Below are positions 56,467 to 63,861 of a stretch of 64,000 nt of DNA, in pieces; position 1 is the stretch's first letter, and each line of letters begins with the position of its first letter. Source of the DNA: a virus. The notes under the pieces were generated by a model. The model saw only the letters and a program-made list of their open reading frames with translations. It was not told the origin of the DNA and did no database searches. The stretch is taken from positions 1-64,000 of the IMG/VR virus record IMGVR_UViG_3300042485_001041; one strand, written 5' to 3'. The translations under genes were made by a program, and so were the position numbers.

Positions 56467-57015
56467 ATGACAACTATTGTAGGAGTGCAATATAAGGACC
56501 GCTGTGTTCTGGCGGCCGATAACCAGGTAACTGGTGACGGCGGTCGTAGATACAACCATCCAGAGATGAAGAAGATCTCTCAACGTGGTGCGTTCTTAAT
56601 CGCAGGTAGTGGTGAAGTAATGCCTTGCGATGTTGTCCAGCATATGTGGGTTCCGCCAAAACTTACGGCAAAAGATGGCGAAGACATTTACCACTTCATG
56701 ATTACCAAAGCAATGCCTTCTCTCAGAAAATGCTTAACTGATAACGGTTATGACTTCAATGAGGGTAAGGGAGATGGAAAAGCGGAAGAAAACCGCTTTA
56801 GTTTCATCCTTGCTGTTGGTGGAGAACTATTTGATGTAGCCGATGATCTATCAGTCATTCGGTCAGGAGATGGGATCTACGGAGTAGGTTCTGGGTCTTC
56901 TTATGCAGTTGGTGCGTTACACGCTGGAGCAAAGCCCTCTGAGGCTATTGAGATTGCCTCAAGGCTAGATGTCAATACTTCTGGGCCAATTCAGGTAGTG
57001 GAGCAACTTAAGTAA
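56467..57015 (+). CDS. HslV/proteasome-beta-like Ntn hydrolase
   Basis: 182 residues. Starts MTTIVGVQYKDRCVLAADNQ; the Thr after Met is the expected N-terminal nucleophile. KKISQRGAFLIAGSG and GIYGVGSGSSYAVGALHAG and DVNTSGPIQVV match HslV/20S beta-subunit strands. Without an ATPase partner nearby its role is open: prohead protease, or a peptidase. A TATCCT box ends 7 bases before the ATG. Confidence 0.75.
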   Translation: MTTIVGVQYKDRCVLAADNQVTGDGGRRYNHPEMKKISQRGAFLIAGSGEVMPCDVVQHMWVPPKLTAKDGEDIYHFMITKAMPSLRKCLTDNGYDFNEGKGDGKAEENRFSFILAVGGELFDVADDLSVIRSGDGIYGVGSGSSYAVGALHAGAKPSEAIEIASRLDVNTSGPIQVVEQLK

Positions 57016-57046
57016 CTCTTTGTGTCACATATCACAGGTGATCTAA

Positions 57047-57062
57047 GTTACTCTAAAGTAAC
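57047..57062. promoter_or_regulatory. GTTACT-N4-AGTAAC dyad (third copy)
   Basis: GTTACT-ctaa-AGTAAC, same spacer length as the two copies beside the integrase. Located between the HslV-like gene and the next transcription start, 45-50 bases upstream of a TATACT box. Confidence 0.55.
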
Positions 57063-57120
57063 AACTTCATAAGAGGCTCCTGGGTATGAGCACGCAAAAA
57101 CTACCCCTATACTTCTCCTT

Positions 57121-57384
57121 ATGTCTAAAACACAAGATAAGCGTTTACAGAAGAAACAAGACCATGCGGAATTCCTTTGGAAGGACGCCCAATTAAAAGC
57201 GGCACTGGCTAAGACAGAGTTAGATCTAGCCGTAGAAACATTTAAGGATTTAAATAAAGAAATGACAACAGAACAGATATCAGCAACCCAAGAACAAGTA
57301 GAGATACAATACAAACGCATTGAGCAGTACCTAATGTCAGAAAAAGAACTCTATTTAGAACGTATGGGAATCCAACTAGATTGA
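57121..57384 (+). CDS. Coiled-coil protein
   Basis: 87 residues, nearly all helix (LKAALAKTELDLAVETFKDL). No Shine-Dalgarno; TATACT (57109-57114) ends 6 bases before the ATG (leaderless signature). Unknown. Confidence 0.5.
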   Translation: MSKTQDKRLQKKQDHAEFLWKDAQLKAALAKTELDLAVETFKDLNKEMTTEQISATQEQVEIQYKRIEQYLMSEKELYLERMGIQLD

Positions 57385-57418
57385 TAATAGGTACAACTGA
57401 GGGGGAATCGAGAACGGT

Positions 57419-57772
57419 ATGAGGAACTTAATGAAGAGTTTAAACAATGTATTAATGCGCATTGTCGCAGTTTTTGCAGCAAGTGGTCTTAGTGTTATTG
57501 GTGCTGGTGCAATCGCTGGCATCTCAACTGTTAAGGCAATTACAGTTGCAGGACTAACAGCAGTAGCAGCAGTTATCGAAAAGTTGGCTCGTGCTTTTAT
57601 GGACGATGGAAAACTAACTCTAGACGAAATCAACGCCGCGTTTTCAACCGTTGATAAGGGTGCAAAGACTGTGGCAGATGTAGAAGTAGAAGATCGTCAA
57701 GCAAAGACTAAAACTAAAGCAGCAGGTCTTATTTCAGTTCCTGCTAAAGAAGACGACCCTAACTACAACTAA
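57419..57772 (+). CDS. Putative membrane protein
   Basis: 117 residues after GAGGGGGAA. Two hydrophobic stretches (IVAVFAASGLSVIGAGAIAG; VKAITVAGLTAVAAVIEKLA) then a charged tail. Holin-like by position after the endolysin, but not proven. Confidence 0.55.
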   Translation: MRNLMKSLNNVLMRIVAVFAASGLSVIGAGAIAGISTVKAITVAGLTAVAAVIEKLARAFMDDGKLTLDEINAAFSTVDKGAKTVADVEVEDRQAKTKTKAAGLISVPAKEDDPNYN

Positions 57773-57951
57773 CCTCTGCTATCTGTAGAGTAAAAGCCGC
57801 CGCCTCTAAAGGCTAGGCCAAATTGAGAGTAAACACGTTGAAGAGCGTAGCCACACTTGTCGCAGACATAATTAGGTTCTGCATCATGGATGCTACGCTC
57901 TTTTTCGTAATCTAAATCGCACTCAATACATGCGTACTCGTATTTAGGCAT
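57769..57951 (-). CDS. FmdB-like zinc-ribbon protein
   Basis: 60 residues from ATG 57951. MPKYEYACIECDLDYEKERS, CDKCGYALQRV, then GFYSTDSRG is the FmdB-type ribbon. Convergent with the preceding forward gene, overlapping by 4 bases. Function of the family is unclear. Confidence 0.7.
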   Translation of the reverse strand: MPKYEYACIECDLDYEKERSIHDAEPNYVCDKCGYALQRVYSQFGLAFRGGGFYSTDSRG

Positions 57952-57959
57952 GTGTCTTG

Positions 57960-58121
57960 TCAATCATTTGTTTTCTCCAATTTATGCTTGTGCTCACAAT
58001 ATCGTGCCAGACTTGCAACTACAAATATCTTACGGCAGTATGAGCAAGTAAACCTTTTTAGGTCATCCACTCCACCATTATGTCCGTACACCGAGAGATA
58101 AAAGGGGCAAAATAGAGACAT
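57960..58121 (-). CDS. Small C2H2-like zinc finger protein
   Basis: 53 residues from ATG 58121 (start uncertain; GTG 58070 is possible). CSYCRKIFVVASLARYCEHK gives C-x2-C...H-x-H spacing close to a C2H2 finger. Divergent from the gene starting at 58120. Unknown. Confidence 0.4.
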   Translation of the reverse strand: MSLFCPFYLSVYGHNGGVDDLKRFTCSYCRKIFVVASLARYCEHKHKLEKTND

Positions 58122-58284
58122 GTTATCTGAGCCACAATTTAAGGAAAAGGCTAGTATCGAACTAAACGGTGCGATGCCTATGGACTCTAAGTTTGATGGC
58201 CCTTCATCTCCTAAAGCAAACAAACAAGATGGAGTGATGGTAGCGAATAAAGACCTGATGCTTGCTAAGCCAGGGTTCTTTTAA
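58120..58284 (+). CDS. 54-residue protein with LSEPQF start
   Basis: ATG 58120 with AAAGGGG 12 bases upstream; ends TAA 58282-58284, which shares a base with the next ATG. MLSEPQFKEKASIELNGAMP resembles the tag without the leading Asn. Unknown. Confidence 0.5.
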   Translation: MLSEPQFKEKASIELNGAMPMDSKFDGPSSPKANKQDGVMVANKDLMLAKPGFF

Positions 58285-58484
58285 TGACTAACATCGTCGA
58301 TGCTAGAGAGCCAATAACTCTTTCAGATCGATGCGATACCTGCGGTGCTGGTGCGATGGTTCGTGCAACGATGTTAACTGGTGAGTTGTATTTTTGTGGG
58401 CACCATGCTCGCAAACTTGGAACTAGTTTAGTTTTACAGGCTGTTGACGTGTATGACCCAGAAGGAGCGTTTAACTTTGGATAG
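58284..58484 (+). CDS. DUF7455-like zinc protein
   Basis: 66 residues. LSDRCDTCGAGAMVRATMLT and GELYFCGHHARKL match the small actinobacterial family with CxxC and C-x-H-H. Likely a zinc-binding regulatory or structural protein. Overlaps the next gene by 8 bases. Confidence 0.65.
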   Translation: MTNIVDAREPITLSDRCDTCGAGAMVRATMLTGELYFCGHHARKLGTSLVLQAVDVYDPEGAFNFG

Positions 58485-58854
58485 ATACGAAACTGGTAAA
58501 GGACTGATGGGTGGGCCTGGTGGGACTTACGGTCGATACTCTGTAGGCCCTGCTGTATCAGCGGAAGGAAAAAGAATGCGCAATTTATCAACTCAGTTTG
58601 ATACTGCTGAAGATATTGAAGAGAGACAACGGAAACGCTTTGGCCGTAGACGTGAGTCAGGTTATACTGGCGCAGGATTCTGGTTCTTTAATTATCCAAA
58701 TATGATTGGTTCAGTTGGTTCAGGAACAGACCCGCGTGATACTGGAAGAGGCCAAGACCAAACAGTGAGCGGCAACGGTGATGTTGCTTCAGCAACTGAT
58801 GGAACTGGAATGGGCGGCACTGCTGCAGGTTTTGTTGGAGGATTAGGTTCATGA
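58477..58854 (+). CDS. Gly-rich protein with internal NLSTQF
   Basis: 125 residues from TTG 58477 (AAGGAG 9 bases upstream). An Arg-rich centre (EERQRKRFGRRRESGYTGAG) and a long Gly/Ser C-terminus. MRNLSTQFDTAEDIEE near 35-50 contains the tag core. Possibly a virion protein. Confidence 0.5.
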   Translation: MDRYETGKGLMGGPGGTYGRYSVGPAVSAEGKRMRNLSTQFDTAEDIEERQRKRFGRRRESGYTGAGFWFFNYPNMIGSVGSGTDPRDTGRGQDQTVSGNGDVASATDGTGMGGTAAGFVGGLGS

Positions 58855-59066
58855 GTAATCAACTTAATCGTAAAACATTAATGGTTAATCAACGTAGCGG
58901 TATTAAACAACATTTTAATTACACACCTGATTTTTCGGCTAAATCAGTTGCAGAACCATCAATTATATCTTGGGCTCATAGAGGACGTGGAGTACAGGGA
59001 GAATCTGTTAACTCAACAAACAATGCGGCCAAGTTAATCGTTAATAAGAATTGGAAACCGCTATAA
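58851..59066 (+). CDS. Small hypothetical protein
   Basis: 71 residues, ATGA overlap upstream. MSNQLNRKTLMVNQRSGIKQ then FNYTPDFSAKSVAEPSI. Unknown. Confidence 0.5.
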   Translation: MSNQLNRKTLMVNQRSGIKQHFNYTPDFSAKSVAEPSIISWAHRGRGVQGESVNSTNNAAKLIVNKNWKPL

Positions 59067-59086
59067 TCCCGTAGAGGGCATTTAGT
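59062..59086 (+). promoter_or_regulatory. TATAAT box and GAGGGCATTTAGT repeat
   Basis: A perfect TATAAT (59062-59067) lies before GAGGGCATTTAGT (59074-59086). The same 13-mer is at 62270-62282, before the holin-like gene. A -35 is unclear. Possible promoter for the large exported protein. Confidence 0.35.
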
Positions 59087-59102
59087 ATTCCGAGGGGAAT
59101 CC

Positions 59103-62093
59103 TTGAAAGCACTGCGTATACTCGCAGCACTATTCGTCGCAACTTCTTTTGCATTCTTTCCCGCACTAATCGCAACACCTACTTATGCGGCTACTCCTGC
59201 CACAACGCTGGCGGAATACAACGCACAGATTGCTGCCGCTACACAGGCAGTGGCTGCTGCTCAGGCTGCCGTTAACACAGCGCAATCAAATTACGATAGC
59301 AACTTAATTGAGCAAGCAACTGCATCTGGCTCTGGCTTAACTGCCAAGGTTTACAACAATACGATGAGCATGACGCCTAATGCGTCTGCTCTTTGTGCCA
59401 CGACTACTGTAAGCCAGATCAACTTTCAATGGGGTAGTGGTGGCATCTTAGGCTGTGACCCTGAAAGAGTTACTGTTAACTTTTATGGAACAATTACAGT
59501 GCCTACTACAGGCACATACCAATTTAGAAACATTGCTGATGATGGTTTCTACATGACTATTAATGGTCAAGTAGTTGTAGATGAATGGGTAGACAAGGGC
59601 TGTAATGGCAGCCTAGGTGCTGGTATTCAATTGACTGCTGGAACTGCTTACACTATTGATGCGTGGTTTTACGAAAACAGTGGTGGAGCCTGCTCTATGC
59701 TCTATGTATACGAACCTTCAGGTAACTATCAAGTAGTTCCTGCATCTTGGTTTGGTCAAACTGCAGTAGTGACAATGGTTAAAGACCCAGCGCTACTAGT
59801 TATCCTACAGAACGCACAAACAGCATTAGCAGATGCACAGGCTGCACTGGCTGCAATCCCACCTTATACAGCACACGTAGATGCGCCAAGTAATTTGACG
59901 TTAACTGATAATCCTGGCGCATCAACAATAACTTTAAACTGGAGCGCTCCTACTACAGGAGACCCAGTAGAGCGTTACGCAATTTCTTGGACTACTGCAG
60001 GGTTTAATGGTTGGGGTATTGCTACTGGAAATGTTGGCGATGCTAATGCGTTAAACACTTTTATAACTATAAATTATTCGGTAATAGCACAAGCAGGTTT
60101 AGATAAAACTTACACCTTTAGCATTAGATCAGATAACGACACATTACGTTTGTACTCTGGTATTTCTAATTCTGTGGATTTTTATCTTCCAGCGCCGCCG
60201 CCAGTGATCGTGCCTGAGCCAAGCGCGAGTCCTTCGACAAGTCCAAGTAGTGATCCCACTCCTGAGCCGACTCCCAGTACTCAGCCTTCGCCTTCTCCGT
60301 CAACCACACCCCAGCCCAGCCCAGAACCATCAGTAGAACCCAACCCAGAAACAGAGCCTTCTCCATCGCCTACCCCTTCCGCGCCAATCGAGCCTTCTCC
60401 AACTCCAGTACCTTCACCTTCGCCTTCAACGGAGCCGAACCCAACACCCACCCCAGAACCGTCCCCAAGCCAAACATCACCAGCAGTAGAACCGACTCCA
60501 TCACCTTCTCCTTCTCCAACAGGGCCAACTGCTGAAGAGTTGGCAATAGCAGCCGCTACTGCAGAAGTAGCAAGACTAGCAGAAGTGGCAAGACTAGCAG
60601 AAGTAGCAAGACTAGCAGAGGTAGAAAGACTTGCAGAGATTGCTAGGTTAGCAGAGGCAGCAAGATTGGTAGAAGTAGCAAGGCTTGCAGAAGTGGCAAG
60701 ACTAGCAGAGGTGGCAAGGCTTGCAGAAGCAGAAAGACTTGAGGCTGCCCGTATAGCAGCAGCGGTTGAGGCTGCTCGCGTAGCAGCAGAAGTTGAGGCT
60801 GCCCGTATAGCAGCAGAGGTTGAGGCTGCTCGCGTAGCAGCAGAAGCAGCAGCCCAAGCAGAGGCTGACAGAATTGCTGCAGAAGAAGCAGCAGAAGAAG
60901 CAGCAAGAATTCAAGCAGAAATAGAAGCCAAGGCAGAAGAAGAACGTATAGAAGCGGAAATTGAAGCAGCAAGAATTCAAGCAGAAATAGAAGCCAAGGC
61001 AGAAGAAGAACGAATTGCAGAAGAAATTAAAGCAGCAGAAGAAAAAGCAGAGGCAGAGGCAAAGGCAGAAGAAGAACGTATAGCGGCGGAAGAAGCGGCA
61101 GCCAAAGCGGAGGAAGAGCGCATTGCTGCTGAAGAGGCAGCAGCCAAAGCAGAAGAAGAGCGTTTAGCCGCTGAAGCATTAAAGGCCGAGCAAGAAGCAG
61201 AGGCCGCTGCTAAGGCAGAGGAAGAACGATTAGCAGAAGAAGAACGGTTAAAAGCAGAAGCAGAAGCCAAGGCAGCAGAAGAAGCGGCAGCAAAAGCCGA
61301 GGCTGAAGCAGAAGCCGCAGAAGAAGCAAAGTTAAAGGCAGAGGCAGATGCTAAGGCTGCAAAAGAAGCCGCTGAAAAAGCAGCAGAAGAAGCCAAAGCA
61401 AAAGCAGAAGCCGATCGTTTAGCCACAGAAGCAGCCGCTAAAGCAAGAGCAGAAGCAGAGGCTAAGGCAAAGGCTGAACAACAAGCCGCTTCTATTACAG
61501 ATGGAAAGATTACTGTTGCTGAGACTAAAGAAGTAGTTAATAACTTACTTTCCGATGGAAACATCACAAAGGCCGAAGTTACTGCTCTTGTTGAAACTCT
61601 AACTAAAGACGGGGAAGAGTTAACTTCAGAGGAGCGGACATTAGTTGCAGAGGTTGTTATTGCTCAGTTTGTTGGTGAAGCCGTTCCTTTAGCAACGTTA
61701 GTAGCGTCTGGTATCACTTATGCCGATCTTCCACCAGAACAACCTGTTGACGTTAGAACCGATGCAAACGGTAATGCCGTTATCATTACTGCAGAAGTTG
61801 CGGCACAAGTTGAACTGCTTCAAGATCCTGGCGCATTACTGGCTGAAGCATTCTCAGATCCAGGTGCTGCTCTTGCGGCACTTGGAAGTATCGGTGCAGA
61901 CATGAGCGCTGAAGAGCGTGAAGAATCAACACAAGCAGTTGTTGCAACAGTAGTTGCTGCAGGTGCAGCAATTAGTGCAGCAGCAAGTGCAGCAACATCC
62001 GCAGCAACTGGCTCTGCAGGTTCAACTGGAGGCGGAAATTCTGGTGGAGGAACTCCATCAGGACAATCAGGCGTTAGGAGACGCAAACAGTGA
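59103..62093 (+). CDS. Large exported PA14/fibronectin/coiled-coil protein
   Basis: 996 residues from TTG (GAGGGGAAT upstream). Signal peptide (~1-29), a short helix, a PA14-like domain (~75-220: FYGTITVPTTGTYQFRNIAD, GFYMTINGQVVVDEW), a fibronectin-type domain (~265-360), a Pro/Ser/Thr/Glu linker (~365-475) and a long Ala/Glu/Lys/Arg coiled coil (~480-800) with ARLAEV repeats. The C-terminus (TVAETKEVVNNLLS; ...) is helical and Gly-rich at the end. A secreted or virion fibre-like adhesin is likely; its role in a phage is unusual. Confidence 0.7.
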   Translation: MKALRILAALFVATSFAFFPALIATPTYAATPATTLAEYNAQIAAATQAVAAAQAAVNTAQSNYDSNLIEQATASGSGLTAKVYNNTMSMTPNASALCATTTVSQINFQWGSGGILGCDPERVTVNFYGTITVPTTGTYQFRNIADDGFYMTINGQVVVDEWVDKGCNGSLGAGIQLTAGTAYTIDAWFYENSGGACSMLYVYEPSGNYQVVPASWFGQTAVVTMVKDPALLVILQNAQTALADAQAALAAIPPYTAHVDAPSNLTLTDNPGASTITLNWSAPTTGDPVERYAISWTTAGFNGWGIATGNVGDANALNTFITINYSVIAQAGLDKTYTFSIRSDNDTLRLYSGISNSVDFYLPAPPPVIVPEPSASPSTSPSSDPTPEPTPSTQPSPSPSTTPQPSPEPSVEPNPETEPSPSPTPSAPIEPSPTPVPSPSPSTEPNPTPTPEPSPSQTSPAVEPTPSPSPSPTGPTAEELAIAAATAEVARLAEVARLAEVARLAEVERLAEIARLAEAARLVEVARLAEVARLAEVARLAEAERLEAARIAAAVEAARVAAEVEAARIAAEVEAARVAAEAAAQAEADRIAAEEAAEEAARIQAEIEAKAEEERIEAEIEAARIQAEIEAKAEEERIAEEIKAAEEKAEAEAKAEEERIAAEEAAAKAEEERIAAEEAAAKAEEERLAAEALKAEQEAEAAAKAEEERLAEEERLKAEAEAKAAEEAAAKAEAEAEAAEEAKLKAEADAKAAKEAAEKAAEEAKAKAEADRLATEAAAKARAEAEAKAKAEQQAASITDGKITVAETKEVVNNLLSDGNITKAEVTALVETLTKDGEELTSEERTLVAEVVIAQFVGEAVPLATLVASGITYADLPPEQPVDVRTDANGNAVIITAEVAAQVELLQDPGALLAEAFSDPGAALAALGSIGADMSAEEREESTQAVVATVVAAGAAISAAASAATSAATGSAGSTGGGNSGGGTPSGQSGVRRRKQ
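60550..60760 (+). repeat. 18-base tandem repeats encoding ARLAEV
   Basis: About ten near-identical units (GTAGCAAGACTAGCAGAA type) within the coiled-coil part, in frame. Codon drift between units shows they are not brand new. The pattern is typical of expandable coiled-coil fibres. Confidence 0.7.
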
Positions 62094-62254
62094 AACTAAT
62101 AAAAGACATGGTTGAACAACTGTGGACACTACTTGGAATGTTTATTGCTTGGGTAGTTCTTGACGGAAGTGCGAAAACCATCGTTGGTTACGCAATTATT
62201 GCAACTCTATTTGCATGGGCTATCACGTATCCCCTGCGTAATCGAGACGAATAA
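62090..62254 (+). CDS. 54-residue membrane protein
   Basis: GTG 62090 overlaps the preceding stop (GTGA). Two hydrophobic segments (LWTLLGMFIAWVVLDG; VGYAIIATLFAWAITY). Holin-like. Lies before two more membrane proteins. Confidence 0.55.
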   Translation: MKLIKDMVEQLWTLLGMFIAWVVLDGSAKTIVGYAIIATLFAWAITYPLRNRDE

Positions 62255-62292
62255 GGGATTATTTCCCTTGAGGGCATTTAGTTAGGAGAAGT

Positions 62293-62484
62293 ATGGATAT
62301 CAAGACACTAAAGGCTGCAGGAGCAACTTGGCTTCGTGCATCGATTGCCGCTGTTGCGGCCCTGTACATGGCAGGAATTACGGACCCAAAGACATTGGCT
62401 AACGCTTTTGTTGCAGGTTTGCTCGGACCAGCAGCAAAGTTTGTTAATCCAAAAGATCCATCATACGGCTTAGGCAAGAAGTAA
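62293..62484 (+). CDS. Holin-like protein
   Basis: 63 residues after TTAGGAG. MDIKTLKAAGATWLRASIAA, VAALYMAGITDPKTLANAFV, then FVNPKDPSYG matches the small holin-type family of actinophages (a hydrophobic helix pair and a basic, Pro-containing tail). It would permit the endolysin to reach the wall. Confidence 0.62.
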   Translation: MDIKTLKAAGATWLRASIAAVAALYMAGITDPKTLANAFVAGLLGPAAKFVNPKDPSYGLGKK

Positions 62485-62502
62485 CTTAGGAGAGATGCAC
62501 CA

Positions 62503-62892
62503 GTGACAACGTTCTTTACAACCATGGGCATTGTCGCTGGTGCATTCATAAGCATAGGAGTGCTGTTGAGTCCCTTGTATAAGAAGACTAGACGTTTTAT
62601 GCAATGGATGGAACGGTTCATGCGCGACTGGGAAGGTGAACCTGCTGAACCAGGTAGAGACCGTGTTCCAGGCGTTATGGAGCGCTTGAACAGTATGGAT
62701 GGGGAACTAAGTCAAAACGGTGGCTACACCACTGTAAAGGACCGTGTAGACCGTCTGTACGAGAACCAGGCTAAGGTTATGGAAAATCAGGATAAAGTCC
62801 TAGAAGCCTTCGTAGAATTGGGCGAAAGATTAATCGCCATTGAAAATTGTTTAACTAAAACTGAGGTTGATACTACAAAGTACGGAATTTAA
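62503..62892 (+). CDS. DUF2746-like membrane/coiled-coil protein
   Basis: 129 residues from GTG. One membrane segment (MGIVAGAFISIGVLLSPLY), then MERFMRDWEGEPAEPGRDRV and PGVMERLNSMDG, and a coiled coil. Matches the DUF2746 family found next to actinophage holins. Confidence 0.65.
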   Translation: MTTFFTTMGIVAGAFISIGVLLSPLYKKTRRFMQWMERFMRDWEGEPAEPGRDRVPGVMERLNSMDGELSQNGGYTTVKDRVDRLYENQAKVMENQDKVLEAFVELGERLIAIENCLTKTEVDTTKYGI

Positions 62893-62906
62893 GGGAAGAT
62901 AGATAC

Positions 62907-63266
62907 ATGAGTAATCAGTTTATGTCCAAGGACTGGAACCCAGCCATCGGCATAGTGCAGGCAATTGACGCAATTGCTAATATTAAAACACACTCTGATA
63001 ATCATCATTATCAAACTGCAATGAAGCATCAACAGGTTAATCATGATAACCTACAAAACCATACAAGAGAAACTCCAACGCCATCCAATACTGGAGCACC
63101 AGTACCTGGTTATAAAAAGCGTGGAAGTAACATCACACCCGAATCGACAGGAGCACCCGTGCCAGGAGCAAACAAAGCAACAGGTAAGATCACCCCAAAA
63201 CACACTAAGGCTTACCCTAAAAAATTAAAACAAACTCCCCCTGGAACTAAGCCAAAGAAGAAGTAA
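62907..63266 (+). CDS. Hypothetical protein
   Basis: 119 residues after GGGAAG. MSNQFMSKDWNPAIGIVQAI, then His/Asn-rich and Pro/Lys tail with a repeated TGAPVPG. Probably disordered C-terminus. Unknown. Confidence 0.5.
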   Translation: MSNQFMSKDWNPAIGIVQAIDAIANIKTHSDNHHYQTAMKHQQVNHDNLQNHTRETPTPSNTGAPVPGYKKRGSNITPESTGAPVPGANKATGKITPKHTKAYPKKLKQTPPGTKPKKK

Positions 63267-63616
63267 TGGCTGGCGCACTTAACCCAGATAACGATTCCTA
63301 CTCCCACTTTAATGCTGGAGTAGATTCTCGTCATGCCCCAATGAGTGCAATCGATAAGAAGATGCTTAACTTTGCTATAAAACTAGCACAGCAACCAGCA
63401 ACTAAAACTCATGGTCAAATACTTAACAACTTTGGCATGTACCCTCCAGAGTTCTGGTTAAGGGCTCAGCGCATGACTGGTCACCCAGGTATTTCAAAAC
63501 GACAAAAAGCAAAATTAGATGAGGTCTTTCCTGACCCTTCACGACCAGGCCCTATGAGTGGCGGCGCCCCGATTGATACTAGTAAAAATAAGTTTAGCCA
63601 TGGATTGGAGTGGTAA
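63266..63616 (+). CDS. Hypothetical protein with a DUF3263-like helical core
   Basis: 116 residues, one-base overlap. AIDKKMLNFAIKLAQQPATK then ILNNFGMYPPEFWLRAQRMT recalls the small HTH-like DUF3263 pattern, but the match is by eye. Could bind DNA. Confidence 0.45.
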   Translation: MAGALNPDNDSYSHFNAGVDSRHAPMSAIDKKMLNFAIKLAQQPATKTHGQILNNFGMYPPEFWLRAQRMTGHPGISKRQKAKLDEVFPDPSRPGPMSGGAPIDTSKNKFSHGLEW

Positions 63617-63861
63617 TGAAATGCGCTAATTGCGATAACAATGCGTTGTTTATGTACCGCATGACCAGAAATAAAGCGCTTTATTATTGCGGTAAAGACC
63701 TTCCTAAGTTCTTAGATGAACGACGTAGAGCAGGGTTACTTGCTATTACTGAAGAGTTTACTAAAGAAAAGGAAATTGCCCTTGAGATTCTGTCAACTCC
63801 AGATCCAGAAGAAGAGCCAACCCCAATAGCAAAGAAGACAACTAAAAAGTCTGTTAAGTAA
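63616..63861 (+). CDS. Small zinc protein
   Basis: 81 residues from ATG 63616 (TAATG junction; GTG 63610 in frame also possible). MKCANCDNNALFMYRMTRNK then YYCGKDLPK: C-x2-C and C. Acidic/basic C-terminal tail ending KKTTKKSVK. Resembles DUF7455-like proteins. Confidence 0.55.
   Translation: MKCANCDNNALFMYRMTRNKALYYCGKDLPKFLDERRRAGLLAITEEFTKEKEIALEILSTPDPEEEPTPIAKKTTKKSVK

Noticed and set aside
60643-61567. Long open frames opposite the coiled-coil gene
   Set aside because: They are mirror images of the Ala/Glu repeats (Leu- or Ser/Ala-rich translation) and have no independent support.
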